DNA of 64,000 nt from Roseivivax sp. THAF197b (lineage in GTDB: Bacteria; Pseudomonadota; Alphaproteobacteria; Rhodobacterales; Rhodobacteraceae). Of this stretch, positions 53,906 to 63,955 are shown piece after piece. Made by a program: the position numbers and the translations under genes. The notes beneath the pieces are model-generated. The model was not told the origin of the DNA, did not search any database, and saw only the letters and a program-made list of their open reading frames with translations. The stretch lies in assembly GCF_009363255.1 (NCBI RefSeq), contig NZ_CP045319.1, positions 62,001 to 126,000 of the forward strand, in the 5' to 3' direction. Positions within the stretch are counted from its first letter, which is position 1; each line of letters begins with the position of its first letter.

Positions 53906-55840
53906 TCAGCCAATAAGGCCGCTATCGTCGCGCTTGATCGCGATGACGGAGGACCGCGCCAGCGAACCGCCGTGATCGGGCCAGTCGCCGCCATCGTCGC
54001 CCGGGTGCTGGATGCCGACGAACATGGTGCGGCGGTCCGACGACCAGGTCAGGCCCGTTACCTCGCAGCCCTTCGGCCCGGTGAGGAAGCGGCGGATTTC
54101 GCCAGTCTCGGGGTCGCCCGCGAGCATCTGGTTGTTGCCCATGCCGGCGAAGTCGCCTTCGTTGTCGTCATTGCCGTCGGTCTGGATCCAGATCAGGCCG
54201 GTTGTGTCGATCACCATGCCGTCCGGCGAGTTGAACAGGTTGCCCTCATTGATGTTCGACGAGCCCGCCTGTGCATCATCATGCACGGTTGGATTGCCGG
54301 CCATCACGTAGAGGTCCCACTCGAACCCGGTGGCGCCGTGATCGCCACCCTCGGGCCGCCAGCGTACGATCTGACCGTAATTGTTCAGCTCGCGCGGGTT
54401 CGGCGCGTTGACCGTCATCGGCTCGCCACCGGCATTGGTGCGGACCGTCCCGTCATCGTTGAGCGCGCCGCGACGCGAATTGTTGGTCAGGCAGCAATAG
54501 GCCTCGGACGCGGTCGGGTTGACGGCGATCCATTCGGGGCGGTCCATCGTCGTTGCGTTGACGGCAGAGCCCGCCATCCGCGTGAAGACCGCAATGCGGG
54601 CTTCGTCCATCCCGGTGGTTGCCGGCGTCAGCGCCACCCATTCCCCGGTCTGGTCGTCTGCGAAGACGGCTGCGTGCAGCGTGCCTTCCGACAGCAGCGT
54701 GGAGGTATCTTCGCCTTCGACATAAGCGTCACGGCTAACCCACTTGTACATGTACTCGCCCCGCTCATCGTCGCCCATATAGACAACGAGGCGCCCGTCA
54801 TTCGCGATCGCGTAGGCCGCATTCTCGTGCTTGAAGCGGCCGAGTGCCGTGTGCTTGACCGGGGTGGATTCCGGATCGGCCGGGTCGATCTCGACGATGT
54901 AGCCCGCACGATGCGGCTCATTGTGATTGACCGATGTGTCGAACCGCGCGTCCCACTTGTGGTAATCGTAGCCCCAGCCGTCTGCGCCGATCCCGTAGCG
55001 CTCATAGCCGGCATCGAGATCGAGCGGCTTCTGGTCCTGACGCTGTTCGGTGGAGCCGAAGTAGCCGTTGAAGTTCTCTTCGCAGGTCAGGTACGTGCCC
55101 CAGGGCGTCCGGCCCGAACCGCAATTGTTGAATGTCCCGAGCGCGTTCATGCCGTCCGGATCGGCGTCGGTCTTGAGCAGGTCATGACCGGCAGCCGGGC
55201 CATCGAAGGTCATCGGCGTGAGATGCGTGATGCGACGGTTGTAGGGGCTGTCGACAACGACGGACCAGCCATTTTCGCCCTCCGCGACTTCCATGACGGA
55301 CACGCCCTGGAGGTTCTGCAGGATGCGCACGTCGTCGAGCGATCCGGGCGTCCCGTCCTCGGTATGGGGCAGGTTCACCGGGCGATTGGTGTATTCACTG
55401 TTCACGACGATGATCTCGCGGCCATCGACGTTGAACAGCTCCATGCCGTCGGTATTCTCCCCGAAGACCTTGTCGGACATTTCGACGGAGACGCCTGCGG
55501 CCGGATCCCATGCGCCCTCCGCCTCGGAGAAGAGCGGATCGCCCCATCGCACGAGCACGTTCCACGAATAGCCTTCAGGGACGTGGATCGTGTTGTCGGT
55601 CGCGGTCGGGATCGCTTCGAACGGGAACCGCGAAGCACCTTGGGCAAGCGCGGTGGAGCCCTTCAGAAAGCCGGTGCCCATGACAGCCGCGCCGGAACCG
55701 AAGGCAAGAACACCCCCGAGAAAGCCGCGACGCGAGATCGCACGCTCGACCACGCGGTCGAATTCCTGAACTTCGGGGCGCGGAAAATTGAGCTCGTCCC
55801 AATCATCTGCGGACATTTTGGTGGTATCGACATCTTTCAT
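53906..55840 (-). CDS. phoX: PhoX-family alkaline phosphatase (DUF839)
   Basis: A 644-residue exported phosphatase. A twin-arginine signal (AISRRGFLGGVLAFGSGAAV) occurs near residue 33, after a 30-residue lead. PhoX features include NCGSGRTPWGTYLTCEENFN, HNEPHRAGYIVEIDP, RFKHENAAYAI, PEWIAVNP and NSPDGMVIDTTG, which carry residues of the iron-calcium site. It releases phosphate from organic phosphoesters in the periplasm. The start at 55840 has an AGGGAGA ribosome site. A PHO box lies about 90 bases upstream. Confidence 0.94.
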   Translation of the reverse strand: MKDVDTTKMSADDWDELNFPRPEVQEFDRVVERAISRRGFLGGVLAFGSGAAVMGTGFLKGSTALAQGASRFPFEAIPTATDNTIHVPEGYSWNVLVRWGDPLFSEAEGAWDPAAGVSVEMSDKVFGENTDGMELFNVDGREIIVVNSEYTNRPVNLPHTEDGTPGSLDDVRILQNLQGVSVMEVAEGENGWSVVVDSPYNRRITHLTPMTFDGPAAGHDLLKTDADPDGMNALGTFNNCGSGRTPWGTYLTCEENFNGYFGSTEQRQDQKPLDLDAGYERYGIGADGWGYDYHKWDARFDTSVNHNEPHRAGYIVEIDPADPESTPVKHTALGRFKHENAAYAIANDGRLVVYMGDDERGEYMYKWVSRDAYVEGEDTSTLLSEGTLHAAVFADDQTGEWVALTPATTGMDEARIAVFTRMAGSAVNATTMDRPEWIAVNPTASEAYCCLTNNSRRGALNDDGTVRTNAGGEPMTVNAPNPRELNNYGQIVRWRPEGGDHGATGFEWDLYVMAGNPTVHDDAQAGSSNINEGNLFNSPDGMVIDTTGLIWIQTDGNDDNEGDFAGMGNNQMLAGDPETGEIRRFLTGPKGCEVTGLTWSSDRRTMFVGIQHPGDDGGDWPDHGGSLARSSVIAIKRDDSGLIG

Positions 55841-55927
55841 GTCATCTCTCCCTGGCTGGTTGCTTGGTCGCGAAGGCGCCCATGGAATCGGGCGCATGAC
55901 GCACGCCAATTTTGGTACGCGACCGAC

Positions 55928-55945
55928 GTGACAATCTGGTGACTG
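55928..55945 (-). promoter_or_regulatory. PHO box upstream of phoX
   Basis: On the minus strand CAGTCAC-CAGA-TTGTCAC, two 7-base direct repeats with a 4-base spacer, matching the PhoB site CTGTCAT-N4-CTGTCAT at 5 of 7 positions in each half. It lies 88 bases upstream of the phoX start, as expected for phosphate-starvation control. Confidence 0.7.
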
Positions 55946-56270
55946 CCGCGCGGTCGGGGCCCGATGTCAGGGCTGTTCTGTCTGAGCCTCTATGCGCCAT
56001 GGGATCTGGATTTGCGGGCGCAGCGAGGCGCAGGAGCGCCACGCGTCGGCACAGGCCGTACCCGCCGATCATCAGTTTGCCGGGCGCCGGCCCCATTGCA
56101 TGGGAGAACCCTTAGGCGAAGCGGACACTTATAAAGAGCGAAACACCCCCGGCTCGCCCGCGTGCAAGGCCCACAGCGTTCCCGCAGCCGAGGTCTGACG
56201 CTTGCGCTACCATTCCGGGGCCTCATAACGCCACGCGCATTGCGCAGTAGGGCGTATGTCCTGAAAGGCA
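55946..56270. other. Intergenic region, no gene seen
   Basis: 325 bases between the PHO box and the end of the DUF6525 gene. I find no supported gene, RNA or strong terminator; only a short GC dyad (GCCGG-GCG-CCGGC around 56079-56091). Confidence 0.5.
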
Positions 56271-56573
56271 TCACTCCGCGCGGTGACGCATTCCTTCTGC
56301 CGATGCGGGATGGCCCTCACCCCAAATCCGCGCCGCATCCGAGGCGACAAGGCGGCTTTGCAAGACCTCGAGCGCGGCGATGGCTTTCGAGGGATCCCCG
56401 GTTTTCGACAGCGCCTTGCTATAGGCCTTGTGCACCGATTTCGGGCGCCATGGCAGATTGGCCGTGGCAACCCACGCGCGCAGCTCCGGGGGCAGCCGGT
56501 CGTATTCACGCATCGAATCGTCCCGGCGGCGACTGCGTTTCAGGGTCGTTCGGCCCAGGTTCCCACGCATCAA
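56271..56573 (-). CDS. DUF6525-like conserved protein
   Basis: A 100-residue basic protein: [20 protein letters not shown], then YDRLPPELRAWVATANLPWR and ALSKTGDPSKAIAALEVLQS. I recall this pattern as a small family of unknown function in Rhodobacterales (DUF6525), but could not check. It overlaps the DUF1826 gene by ATGA and is the last gene of the zinc operon. Confidence 0.75.
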   Translation of the reverse strand: MMRGNLGRTTLKRSRRRDDSMREYDRLPPELRAWVATANLPWRPKSVHKAYSKALSKTGDPSKAIAALEVLQSRLVASDAARIWGEGHPASAEGMRHRAE

Positions 56574-57205
56574 ACGGCCTCCTCTGGATCGTCGATAGGG
56601 TCAAGCACGAGAACGAGCCGCGTGGCGCCTGTCCCTTCGATGGGCGGCGAACGGTGCAGGAGGCCCGCCCGCGGGCTTTCCGGCCAGAGCGTGCCGCGCA
56701 GGAGGATCGGCGCGCCGGTCGGCACGGTGAAGATGCGCTGCGGCTCCGCGCCATCGGTCGAGATGGCGTATTGCGTGCCGGTGCCGCGATAGGTGCAGAC
56801 CAGCCGTGCCGTCACCGCATCGATGTGGAACCTGCGGCAGGCATTCGTCGTGACAACGTCGAGCCGCAGACGGAGCCAGCGCGCGCGCATCAGCGTGGCA
56901 AAAATATCTGCAAGAGCCGCGATATCGTCTACCAGGCGATCGCGCTCCGGGCAGTCAGGCGTGCCGGACAGATCGCAGATCTCGGAGGCGGCGGCGCGGA
57001 CGGCGTCCGGCCGCAGAATCACCCGGGCCTTGGGCAGACGCTCCGCATCGAGCCCGTCGATCCAGGATTGGAAGCTGGGCAATGGCTGCCGACGCCAGAT
57101 CGCAGCGGCGCAGCCCGGACGATGGAGCGCCGAAAGCCCTTCGGGTGTATCGGCGACACCGACGCCGATGGCCGCATCCGTGACGATTTCCCGAACGAGC
57201 GTCAT
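56570..57205 (-). CDS. DUF1826 protein, zinc-limitation associated
   Basis: A 211-residue protein of the DUF1826 type: [20 protein letters not shown] followed by GTQYA, and a later [12 protein letters not shown]. The FHID ... H pattern resembles the His-x-Asp ... His metal site of iron/2-oxoglutarate enzymes, which is an inference. DUF1826 genes recur beside Zur-controlled COG0523 genes, as here. It is coupled to both neighbours by overlapping stop and start codons. Confidence 0.82.
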   Translation of the reverse strand: MTLVREIVTDAAIGVGVADTPEGLSALHRPGCAAAIWRRQPLPSFQSWIDGLDAERLPKARVILRPDAVRAAASEICDLSGTPDCPERDRLVDDIAALADIFATLMRARWLRLRLDVVTTNACRRFHIDAVTARLVCTYRGTGTQYAISTDGAEPQRIFTVPTGAPILLRGTLWPESPRAGLLHRSPPIEGTGATRLVLVLDPIDDPEEAV

Positions 57206-58413
57206 GCTGCCTCCGCGCGGCGCCAGGCGGGAAAGGGATCGGGCAGGTCCGGCAAGGCATCCGGGCCCGGCGCGCGATGTTCAGGTAAAAGGCATGCATC
57301 GAGCCGTGCCTTCAGCGACGCCCAGTCAATTCCGGTCCCGATGAAGACGATTTCCTGTCGCCGGTCGCCCCAGGGTTCGACCCAATGCGTCGCCATGTAG
57401 TCACGCGCGCTGTCGTGATCCGGCCAGCGCTCCTTCGGGACGGATGCCCACCATGTCCCGAGCGGCTTGACCGAGGACAGCGCGCCCGCGAGGGAGAATT
57501 CCGCCACCCAATCCGGGCGGGTCGCGATCCAGAAATGCCCCTTGGCCCGGATCACGCCGGGGAGATCGCCATTCAGAACCGCGAGGATCTTCTCGGGCTC
57601 GAAAGGTTGCCGTGCGCGATAGACAAAGGACGCGACGCCGTATTCCTCCGTCTCGGGGACATGGTCGGCAAAGCCATAGAGCTCCTTGGCCCACATCGGG
57701 TGTTCATGCGCCTTCTCGAAATCGAAAAGACCGGTATCGAGGATCGCGTCAGCCGCCACGTCGGAATGATTGGTCTCGATGATCTTCGCATCGGCGTTCA
57801 AGCTGCGGATGATCTTGCGCGCAGCATCGGTGCGCTCGGGCCCTGCATCCGCGACCTTGTTGAGGATCACCACATCCGCGAATTCGATCTGCTCGACGAG
57901 CAGGTTCACCAGCGTGCGGTCGTCCTCCTCGCCCAGCGTTTCGCCCCGATCACGGAGGAAATCGTGACTGGAATAGTCATTGAGGAGGTTCACCGCGTCG
58001 ACCACGGTGACCATCGTGTCCAGCCGCGACACGTCCGACAGGCTGTCGCCGGACTCGTCGCGGAAATCGAAGGTCGCAGCGACGGGCAGCGGTTCCGAGA
58101 TGCCCGTGGATTCGATCAGCAGGTAGTCGAAGCGGCCCTCGGCCGCGAGGCGACGTACCTCCTGCAGCAGGTCGTCGCGCAGCGTGCAGCAGATGCACCC
58201 GTTCGACATCTCGACCAGCGTCTCATCTGTCTGGCTGAGATTGGCACCACCTTCGCGCACGAGATCGGCGTCGATATTCACCTCGGACATGTCGTTGACG
58301 ATGACCGCCACACGTCGGCCTTCCCGGTTGTTCAGCACGCGGTTAAGGAGTGTCGTCTTGCCTGCGCCCAGAAAGCCGGACAGCACGGTGACGGGAAGAC
58401 GGGGATCGGTCAT
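57202..58413 (-). CDS. COG0523 GTPase, ZigA/YciC-type zinc chaperone
   Basis: A 403-residue G3E GTPase: Walker [15 protein letters not shown], metal-binding [15 protein letters not shown] (CxCC), [14 protein letters not shown], base-recognition [10 protein letters not shown], and a C-terminal CobW_C domain with [17 protein letters not shown]. The large size and C-terminus fit the YciC/ZigA group that delivers zinc to apo-enzymes under limitation. It lies behind a Zur-type box with a second COG0523 gene. Confidence 0.9.
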   Translation of the reverse strand: MTDPRLPVTVLSGFLGAGKTTLLNRVLNNREGRRVAVIVNDMSEVNIDADLVREGGANLSQTDETLVEMSNGCICCTLRDDLLQEVRRLAAEGRFDYLLIESTGISEPLPVAATFDFRDESGDSLSDVSRLDTMVTVVDAVNLLNDYSSHDFLRDRGETLGEEDDRTLVNLLVEQIEFADVVILNKVADAGPERTDAARKIIRSLNADAKIIETNHSDVAADAILDTGLFDFEKAHEHPMWAKELYGFADHVPETEEYGVASFVYRARQPFEPEKILAVLNGDLPGVIRAKGHFWIATRPDWVAEFSLAGALSSVKPLGTWWASVPKERWPDHDSARDYMATHWVEPWGDRRQEIVFIGTGIDWASLKARLDACLLPEHRAPGPDALPDLPDPFPAWRRAEAA

Positions 58414-59546
58414 GGGATGAAAACCTCGTTTGAAGGGGTGGGCTCTGGGTCCCGCGTCATGCGGGCGCGCAGCATGTCGAGGCTGCGCTGGAGTTCGGGT
58501 TGAGAGATGTCGCGCGCGATCACGACGATGCGCGAACGCCGGTCGTGTCCGGGCCAGTTGCGCATGGGCACCGGCGCGTCGAAGACGTGCTGCACCCCGT
58601 GAAAGACGAAGGGCATTTCGATATCTTCGAGAAACACGATGCCCTTCACCCGCAATATATCGGGACCACGCAGATTGATCAGCGTGTCTAGCCAGATGTC
58701 GAACACGTCCGGCGGGACCGGATCGTCCAGCACGATGGAGGCCGTCCCGATGCGGTCGTCGTGGGGCGCAGCGGCGGGCTCTGTCCGCGCGGGTTGCGCA
58801 AGGCCGGACAGGTTCGCCAGCGGATCATGCGCCGACGGAGATGCGGGTGCGGTCCCGCGCGTCCAGGCCAGAACGTCGGAGACCGCCGCGTCCGGGCGAA
58901 GACCGCTCAGGCCCCAGATCTGCTCCGGCACGCCATCGCCGCGGACGGCATGAAGAAGGCGTGCGCCGGGATTGATCGCCGTCAGGCGCGCCTCGAACCG
59001 GGCCAACTGCTCCGGCGTGACAAGATCCGTCTTGCTGAGCACGATCAGATCGGCCGTCGCCGCCTGCGATACAGCTTCGAATTGTGCATCGAGGGTTGCC
59101 GGACCGTTCACCGCGTCCGCCACGGTCACGACGCCGTCGAGGCGGGTTGCGTGCGCAAGAACGGGGTCGACCTGCAAGGTCTGCATGATCGGGCCGGGAT
59201 CGGCGAGGCCTGTCGTCTCGATCACGATCCTGTCGAAGGGCGTGGCCTGCTTGCCCCCGCGCGCCAGGCGCGCGATTGCGCCCGGAGCCCGCCGTTTCAG
59301 AAGATCCGCGATGGTGCGGCTCAGATCGCCCCGGATCGAACAGCAAAGGCAGCCTGACCGCATCAGGATCGTGTCGTCCTCGGCATGCTCAATCAGATCG
59401 TGATCGAGACCGGCCTCACCGAATTCATTGACGATCACGGCAATGCGCTCAGACGAGGCATCGCCAAGCACGGCATTCAAAAGCGTCGTCTTCCCGGCCC
59501 CTAGAAAACCGGTCAGGAGCGTCACGGGGATGCGGGTGTCGGTCAT
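58410..59546 (-). CDS. COG0523 (CobW-like) GTPase, second paralogue
   Basis: A 378-residue G3E GTPase: [20 protein letters not shown], metal motif [15 protein letters not shown] (CLCC), [26 protein letters not shown] and a C-terminal CobW_C domain ([20 protein letters not shown]). It differs clearly from the neighbouring paralogue in length and C-terminus, so the two probably serve different metal clients. CobW of cobalamin synthesis is unlikely because no cobalamin genes are near. Confidence 0.9.
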   Translation of the reverse strand: MTDTRIPVTLLTGFLGAGKTTLLNAVLGDASSERIAVIVNEFGEAGLDHDLIEHAEDDTILMRSGCLCCSIRGDLSRTIADLLKRRAPGAIARLARGGKQATPFDRIVIETTGLADPGPIMQTLQVDPVLAHATRLDGVVTVADAVNGPATLDAQFEAVSQAATADLIVLSKTDLVTPEQLARFEARLTAINPGARLLHAVRGDGVPEQIWGLSGLRPDAAVSDVLAWTRGTAPASPSAHDPLANLSGLAQPARTEPAAAPHDDRIGTASIVLDDPVPPDVFDIWLDTLINLRGPDILRVKGIVFLEDIEMPFVFHGVQHVFDAPVPMRNWPGHDRRSRIVVIARDISQPELQRSLDMLRARMTRDPEPTPSNEVFIP

Positions 59547-59836
59547 GCGCAGCTCACCGGACCGCGGGGGTGATCGCCAATTTCCGCGGTGGACGTGGCG
59601 GGTTTTTCGATCTTGTCGGCGTCCATTGAACGGAGCGACGCGGCTTTGGCCTCCGATCTCGCGTCCAACTCGGAGGGAGTGCGAAGAAACGCATAGAAGA
59701 AACGTCTGATGACACTGTCACGGTCGCGTTTCCGAATGACACGCGTCCGTGGCTTCAATGCAAAGTTGAGAGCTTGGCCGCCTTCTGCCTGTGCGTTTTC
59801 ATCAGTCTGCGCGCGATGGGTCGTATCGGTTATCAT
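59543..59836 (-). CDS. Small hypothetical protein, first gene of the zinc operon
   Basis: A 97-residue, charged and probably partly disordered protein; a central basic stretch KPRTRVIRKRDRDSVIRRFF may form a helix. No motif recognised. The start at 59836 is 34 bases from the Zur-type box, and the stop overlaps the COG0523 start by ATGA, so it is placed as the first gene of the operon. Low sequence information leaves some doubt that it is translated. Confidence 0.6.
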   Translation of the reverse strand: MITDTTHRAQTDENAQAEGGQALNFALKPRTRVIRKRDRDSVIRRFFYAFLRTPSELDARSEAKAASLRSMDADKIEKPATSTAEIGDHPRGPVSCA

Positions 59837-59869
59837 TGCCGGTCCGGTGTTCGAATGAATCGGTGTAAT

Positions 59870-59882
59870 GTTATGTCATAAC
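59870..59882. promoter_or_regulatory. Zur-type operator
   Basis: GTTATGTCATAAC is a perfect 6-1-6 palindrome, in the AT-rich context AATGTTATGTCATAACTT. It resembles the alphaproteobacterial Zur site with GTTATA/ATAAC half-sites and lies 34 bases before the first gene of the zinc operon. Binding by Zur is inferred. Confidence 0.7.
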
Positions 59883-60165
59883 TTTTCTGAGATGCAACTC
59901 GATAGGAGGCTGCGGATGATGCGTCCACGTCACTGACGGTTGCGTTGGGTTGGCCCCGGCACATCGGCCAATATGCGGAAACCCCTATCCAAAGGGCACA
60001 AGGTCAGTCCGCAACGAAAACTGCGATAACGACGACACCCCGAGACGCGTCATTCATGCGCCTTCTGCGGTCTCAACCAAAATTCGAACGGGCGCACGTG
60101 GTCCTGACCACTCAGGCAGGGGGTGTCCGCAAACCGCATTGGTCCGCTCTGCGGACACAACGCGG

Positions 60166-61077
60166 TCAGCCGCGCCGTGCCTCTGAAACCGCAGCGAATT
60201 CCGCGACGCCCTCATCCGCTCCATCGGTGAAGCTCGCGACGGTCACCGGTCTCGGCAGATCGGGGAAGTGGTAGACGGCATTGACGCAGAATGGGCCAGC
60301 GCCGGAATGGCCGATGGCGCGACCGACATCCCCGCATCGCCCGCTCATGAGGCCAAGTGCGTATCCACATTCCGTCCAAGGGCGACCCTCAATGGCCCCG
60401 CCAAGTGGGCGCTGGACCAGCATTTCACCAAAGACGGACGCATTGAGCAACTTGCCACGGAACAGGGCATGCAAGAGCCTCGCGGCATCGGCGGCACTGC
60501 CCACAAGGCAGCCGTGATACACCCAGCCCGGATGATACCCCTTCGTCACTGTCCAGTGGGCACGCTCGAAATCGCGACGCGTGACGGCAAGCTCGATACT
60601 GTCGAGGCCGAGCGGATCACAGATTATGTGCTTGACCAGGTCGGCAAAGGGCCGCTCAGCCACGTCTTCAATCAGATCCCTTGCGAGCATGTATCCAAGA
60701 TTGGAATAGGCCCAGCCTTGTCCGGGAGCGAAAAGTCGGCCCTGCGCCATTGTGATCTCGCGCAGATGCTCGGCGGTCCACGGCTGCTCATTTCGTGCAA
60801 CCGCCTCCCTGTAGTCGGGAACAGTGAAGTAATCCGGCAGGCCGGACGTGTGATTGAGCAGCTGACGCAGAGTGAAGTCGTAACCTGTCACGTGCCTGTC
60901 CAGATCGAGCCGCCGTTCCTGCGCCATCCGCAAGGCACAAATGGCAATGACCGTCTTGGTAAAGCTCCAGTAGGGGAACACTTCTGTCCCGCCCGTCTGA
61001 TGCGCGTCATCAGACACGAAGATACGATGCGTAAAGACGGGTCCGGTCACACTCATCTGTCCAGAGTAAGCGTTCAC
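60166..61077 (-). CDS. Beta-lactamase-fold serine hydrolase
   Basis: A 303-residue protein of the class C beta-lactamase/esterase family: catalytic SxxK as SFTK (about residue 38), the second motif YSNLGYMLARDL, and a third region around GHSGAGPFCVN. No signal peptide is visible, so a cytoplasmic esterase or peptidase is more likely than a true beta-lactamase. The start could also be an ATG at 61056. It stands alone; the 283 bases between it and the zinc box show no gene. Confidence 0.82.
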   Translation of the reverse strand: MNAYSGQMSVTGPVFTHRIFVSDDAHQTGGTEVFPYWSFTKTVIAICALRMAQERRLDLDRHVTGYDFTLRQLLNHTSGLPDYFTVPDYREAVARNEQPWTAEHLREITMAQGRLFAPGQGWAYSNLGYMLARDLIEDVAERPFADLVKHIICDPLGLDSIELAVTRRDFERAHWTVTKGYHPGWVYHGCLVGSAADAARLLHALFRGKLLNASVFGEMLVQRPLGGAIEGRPWTECGYALGLMSGRCGDVGRAIGHSGAGPFCVNAVYHFPDLPRPVTVASFTDGADEGVAEFAAVSEARRG

Positions 61078-61372
61078 CGCATGACAGCAATGGCCTCAAA
61101 GCGATCATGCGGCAGTGCGGCAGATGAACCGATCGGGAAAATGACAAGAGAGCGAACCACTACTCACCTCAGACACGCGCAAGGGCCGTGCGGATGGCGC
61201 TCGACAATCAAGGCGACTTCCAGTGCGAGTTAGCGTCCATTCATTTATTGCTTAAAGCTATATTCCTCAGAAATCTTTTTCCCTTTGCACGGAACACAAC
61301 CTGAGCGCGATGCGTAGGTTGTCTACCGGCGCTCCAACGAGGTGAGTGCGGTTGTCGCAGAAGGGAGACGTC

Positions 61373-63013
61373 ATGCACGAGCTCGCTCGCCGTCTGGGTC
61401 TGAAGACCGACCCGGTCATATTTTTCTCTGCCGCCATTTTCATGGTCATTTTTGCAATCGCGCTGGTCTCGATGCCTGGCTTTATCGGTGATGCCTTTGC
61501 CGCGGCCCGGGCTTGGATCGTCACCAACTTGGGATGGTTCTTCATCCTTGGCGTGAACGTCTGGCTCGGCTTCCTGATCTGGATCTCATGTTCGCGCTTC
61601 GGAAATGTCCGACTGGGGGCCCGGGATTCTCGGCCGGAATACTCCTTCACGTCCTGGTTCGCGATGCTCTTTGCCGGTGGCATCGGGACCGTTCTGATGT
61701 TCTGGGGCGTGGCCGAACCCATGAGCCACTTCTCGACGCCACCACTGCCCGGTGTGGAGCCCTACTCTCCTGAGGCCGCTCAAGACGCGATCTCCATCGC
61801 GCTTTATCACCTGGGCTTGCACACGTGGACGATCTTCACGCTACCCGGCTTGGCCTTTGCCTACTTCATCTATCGGTATCAGCTGCCGGTCCGCGTCAGC
61901 TCGGTTTTCTACCCGCTCCTGCGCGAAAAGATCTACGGTCCCATCGGCAAAACCATTGATGTGGTCGCAATCCTGGGCACGCTTTTCGGCGTCGCAGTCT
62001 CTCTGGGGCTGGGATCAAGCCAAGTCGCTGCGGGCCTCAATGAGCTTTTTGGAACCGGCGACGGCCCCGCAGTTCAAATCATGATTATCGTGGTCCTGAC
62101 AGCCGTCGCGGTTGGATCCATCGTTGCCGGGCTTGATGGTGGCGTCAAACGTCTGTCGAACATCAATATCGCCATGGCGGTCGCCCTGATGGTCTTTGTC
62201 CTGATCACTGGCTCGACGCTGTTTTTGTTGCGTGCGGTCGTGGAGACTGCAGGACTGTACCTTCACAACCTGCCGCGTCTGGCGTTCTGGAATGACATGC
62301 TGGCCGATGGCAGCCCCCAAACAGATGATTGGGGGTGGCAGGGCTCATGGACGGTTTTCTACTGGACGTGGACGGTGACCTGGTCCCCGTTCATGGGCCT
62401 CTTCGTTGCGCGGATTTCCAAGGGGCGAACAATCCGGGAGTTCGTGCTCGGCGTTCTGCTGGCGCCTTCGCTCTTCACTCTGATCTGGTTCGCCATCTTT
62501 GGCTGGCAGGCGATGGCCTTCGACGGGATCGGTTCTGCGGCCCGTGACCAGATGGGAGATGCTGCGGGGCAGCTCAGCGAAGCTGTTTCGAACTCCATAC
62601 CCTTGGCCATGTTCGCCTTCCTTGAGAACTTCCCGTTCACGACCTTCCTGCAGGGTTTCAGCGTGATCATCGTGGCCATCTTCTTCGCCACGTCTTCGGA
62701 TTCCGCATCACTCGTTGTGGATATGCTATGCACCGGAGAGGAACATGCCGGTCCCGTCCAGCAGCGGCTCTTCTGGGGGATTTCAGAAGGCAGTATTGCG
62801 GTCCTTCTGATCTTGCTTGCGGGCACGGCGGGCCTCACTGCGCTACAGCAGGTCATCACCGTCGTGGGGCTTCCGGTCTTCTGTCTTGTGTTCATGATGA
62901 TACCCTCGATCATCAAGGGCCTTCACGTCGAGGAGATCGATCACGTGACAGTCGGATCGCGGCCCTCACCCGAGGATCTGCATGGCAATGAGAAAGCTGA
63001 TCCGGCCGAATGA
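61373..63013 (+). CDS. BCCT-family betaine/carnitine/choline transporter
   Basis: A 546-residue inner-membrane protein with about twelve helices. Family signatures: LHTWTIFTLPGLAFAYFIYR, and GSWTVFYWTWTVTWSPFMGL followed by FVARISKGRTIREF. It imports a trimethylammonium or similar solute driven by sodium or proton gradient. An AAGGGAGA ribosome site precedes the ATG at 61373. The 295 bases upstream hold no gene. The ligand cannot be fixed; an IclR regulator converges downstream. Confidence 0.93.
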   Translation: MHELARRLGLKTDPVIFFSAAIFMVIFAIALVSMPGFIGDAFAAARAWIVTNLGWFFILGVNVWLGFLIWISCSRFGNVRLGARDSRPEYSFTSWFAMLFAGGIGTVLMFWGVAEPMSHFSTPPLPGVEPYSPEAAQDAISIALYHLGLHTWTIFTLPGLAFAYFIYRYQLPVRVSSVFYPLLREKIYGPIGKTIDVVAILGTLFGVAVSLGLGSSQVAAGLNELFGTGDGPAVQIMIIVVLTAVAVGSIVAGLDGGVKRLSNINIAMAVALMVFVLITGSTLFLLRAVVETAGLYLHNLPRLAFWNDMLADGSPQTDDWGWQGSWTVFYWTWTVTWSPFMGLFVARISKGRTIREFVLGVLLAPSLFTLIWFAIFGWQAMAFDGIGSAARDQMGDAAGQLSEAVSNSIPLAMFAFLENFPFTTFLQGFSVIIVAIFFATSSDSASLVVDMLCTGEEHAGPVQQRLFWGISEGSIAVLLILLAGTAGLTALQQVITVVGLPVFCLVFMMIPSIIKGLHVEEIDHVTVGSRPSPEDLHGNEKADPAE

Positions 63014-63199
63014 ATGAGGTCGTCACCGAGATATGTGTCGGCTGGGGCGACCACATATGGCGACATCAAGATCCGCGAGTTCCCAGCGATCATTGGCGTG
63101 GTGTCTTTCCTCATCGGCGAAGGCTTCTCGCGTGCCGGTGTGCCGCTCGAAAAAGGCAAGCGAACGACGCCTATGCTCGCCGCGAAGCCGGACCGGTAA
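63014..63199 (+). other. Short open frame, possible gene remnant
   Basis: A 61-codon frame starting 1 base after the transporter stop. The middle reads YGDIKIREFPAIIGVVSFLI then GEGFSRAGVP, which looks like genuine protein sequence, but I recognise no family and it may be a leftover C-terminus. A second frame overlaps it and is less protein-like. Confidence 0.3.
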
Positions 63200-63208
63200 T
63201 GCAGTGCA

Positions 63209-63955
63209 CTACATTGCCTCGCTGGGCGCCGTCTCCGTCGTGATCCGCATCGCGGTGTCTTTCAGCAAAGGCCCCGCCCTGTCGCGAAACGCCGCATCGA
63301 ACCGGCTCAGCATGCCGAAAGTCGACAGCGTCAGGCTCAGATGCCCGTCCATGCGAACCGGCACCGAGATCGCGCCGATATCAGGTTCGTTGTCGCCCTG
63401 ATTGATCGCGATGCCCGTGCGCCGGATATCCGCAAGCGTCGCCTCCAGCGCATCCACGACATCGGCCCCAAGCCCCTGCGACGCCGCCCAGGCCTTGCGA
63501 GCCCGTGGCGACATGTCGGACAGGAACAACCGGCCCTGCGCCGTGCTGAGCATCGGCAAGGTGGTGCCCAGTTCGATCTGGACCGAGATGGCCCGGCGCG
63601 CCCGGGACACCGCAACGCATAACGGCCCACGCGGCGTGAAGCGGCAGGCCATGACCGCCTCGCCCAGTTGCTGCTGCAGATTGTCCATCGCCTCCTGCAG
63701 ACCGGCAGGAAGCGGCGCCAGAGAATCCGCCATGCGGCCCAGCCGGGTCAGTCGCGGCCCCGGCGCGAAGACCCCGCGCCGCACGGAGGTCAGCGCCCCC
63801 ACCGCCTCAAGCGTCGACAGAAATCGGTGCGCAGTGGCCGCGGACATGCGCAGCTCCTGCGCGACGATCTCCGCGTTGAGGTCCGGGCGGGCATCGCCCA
63901 GCAGCTCGAGCACGTCGAACGCCTTCACGACGGACAGGTTTACAGGTGTGGACAC
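63209..63955 (-). CDS. IclR-family transcriptional regulator
   Basis: A 248-residue regulator: winged helix-turn-helix at the start (VKAFDVLELLG, IVAQELRMSAATAHRFLSTL) and an IclR effector domain (VSRARRAISVQIELGTTLPM, TAQGRLFLSDM, AINQGDNEPDIGAISVPVRM). The start is a GTG at 63955. It converges with the BCCT gene; its target may be that gene or a divergent gene beyond the right edge. Confidence 0.9.
   Translation of the reverse strand: MSTPVNLSVVKAFDVLELLGDARPDLNAEIVAQELRMSAATAHRFLSTLEAVGALTSVRRGVFAPGPRLTRLGRMADSLAPLPAGLQEAMDNLQQQLGEAVMACRFTPRGPLCVAVSRARRAISVQIELGTTLPMLSTAQGRLFLSDMSPRARKAWAASQGLGADVVDALEATLADIRRTGIAINQGDNEPDIGAISVPVRMDGHLSLTLSTFGMLSRFDAAFRDRAGPLLKDTAMRITTETAPSEAM

Noticed and set aside
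53972..55942. A 656-codon open frame antisense to phoX
   Set aside because: phoX is complete with a twin-arginine signal, family motifs and a PHO box; the antisense frame is a composition effect.
58410..59546. CobW of cobalamin synthesis
   Set aside because: No cobalamin genes nearby; the Zur-type box and a second COG0523 gene fit zinc homeostasis better.
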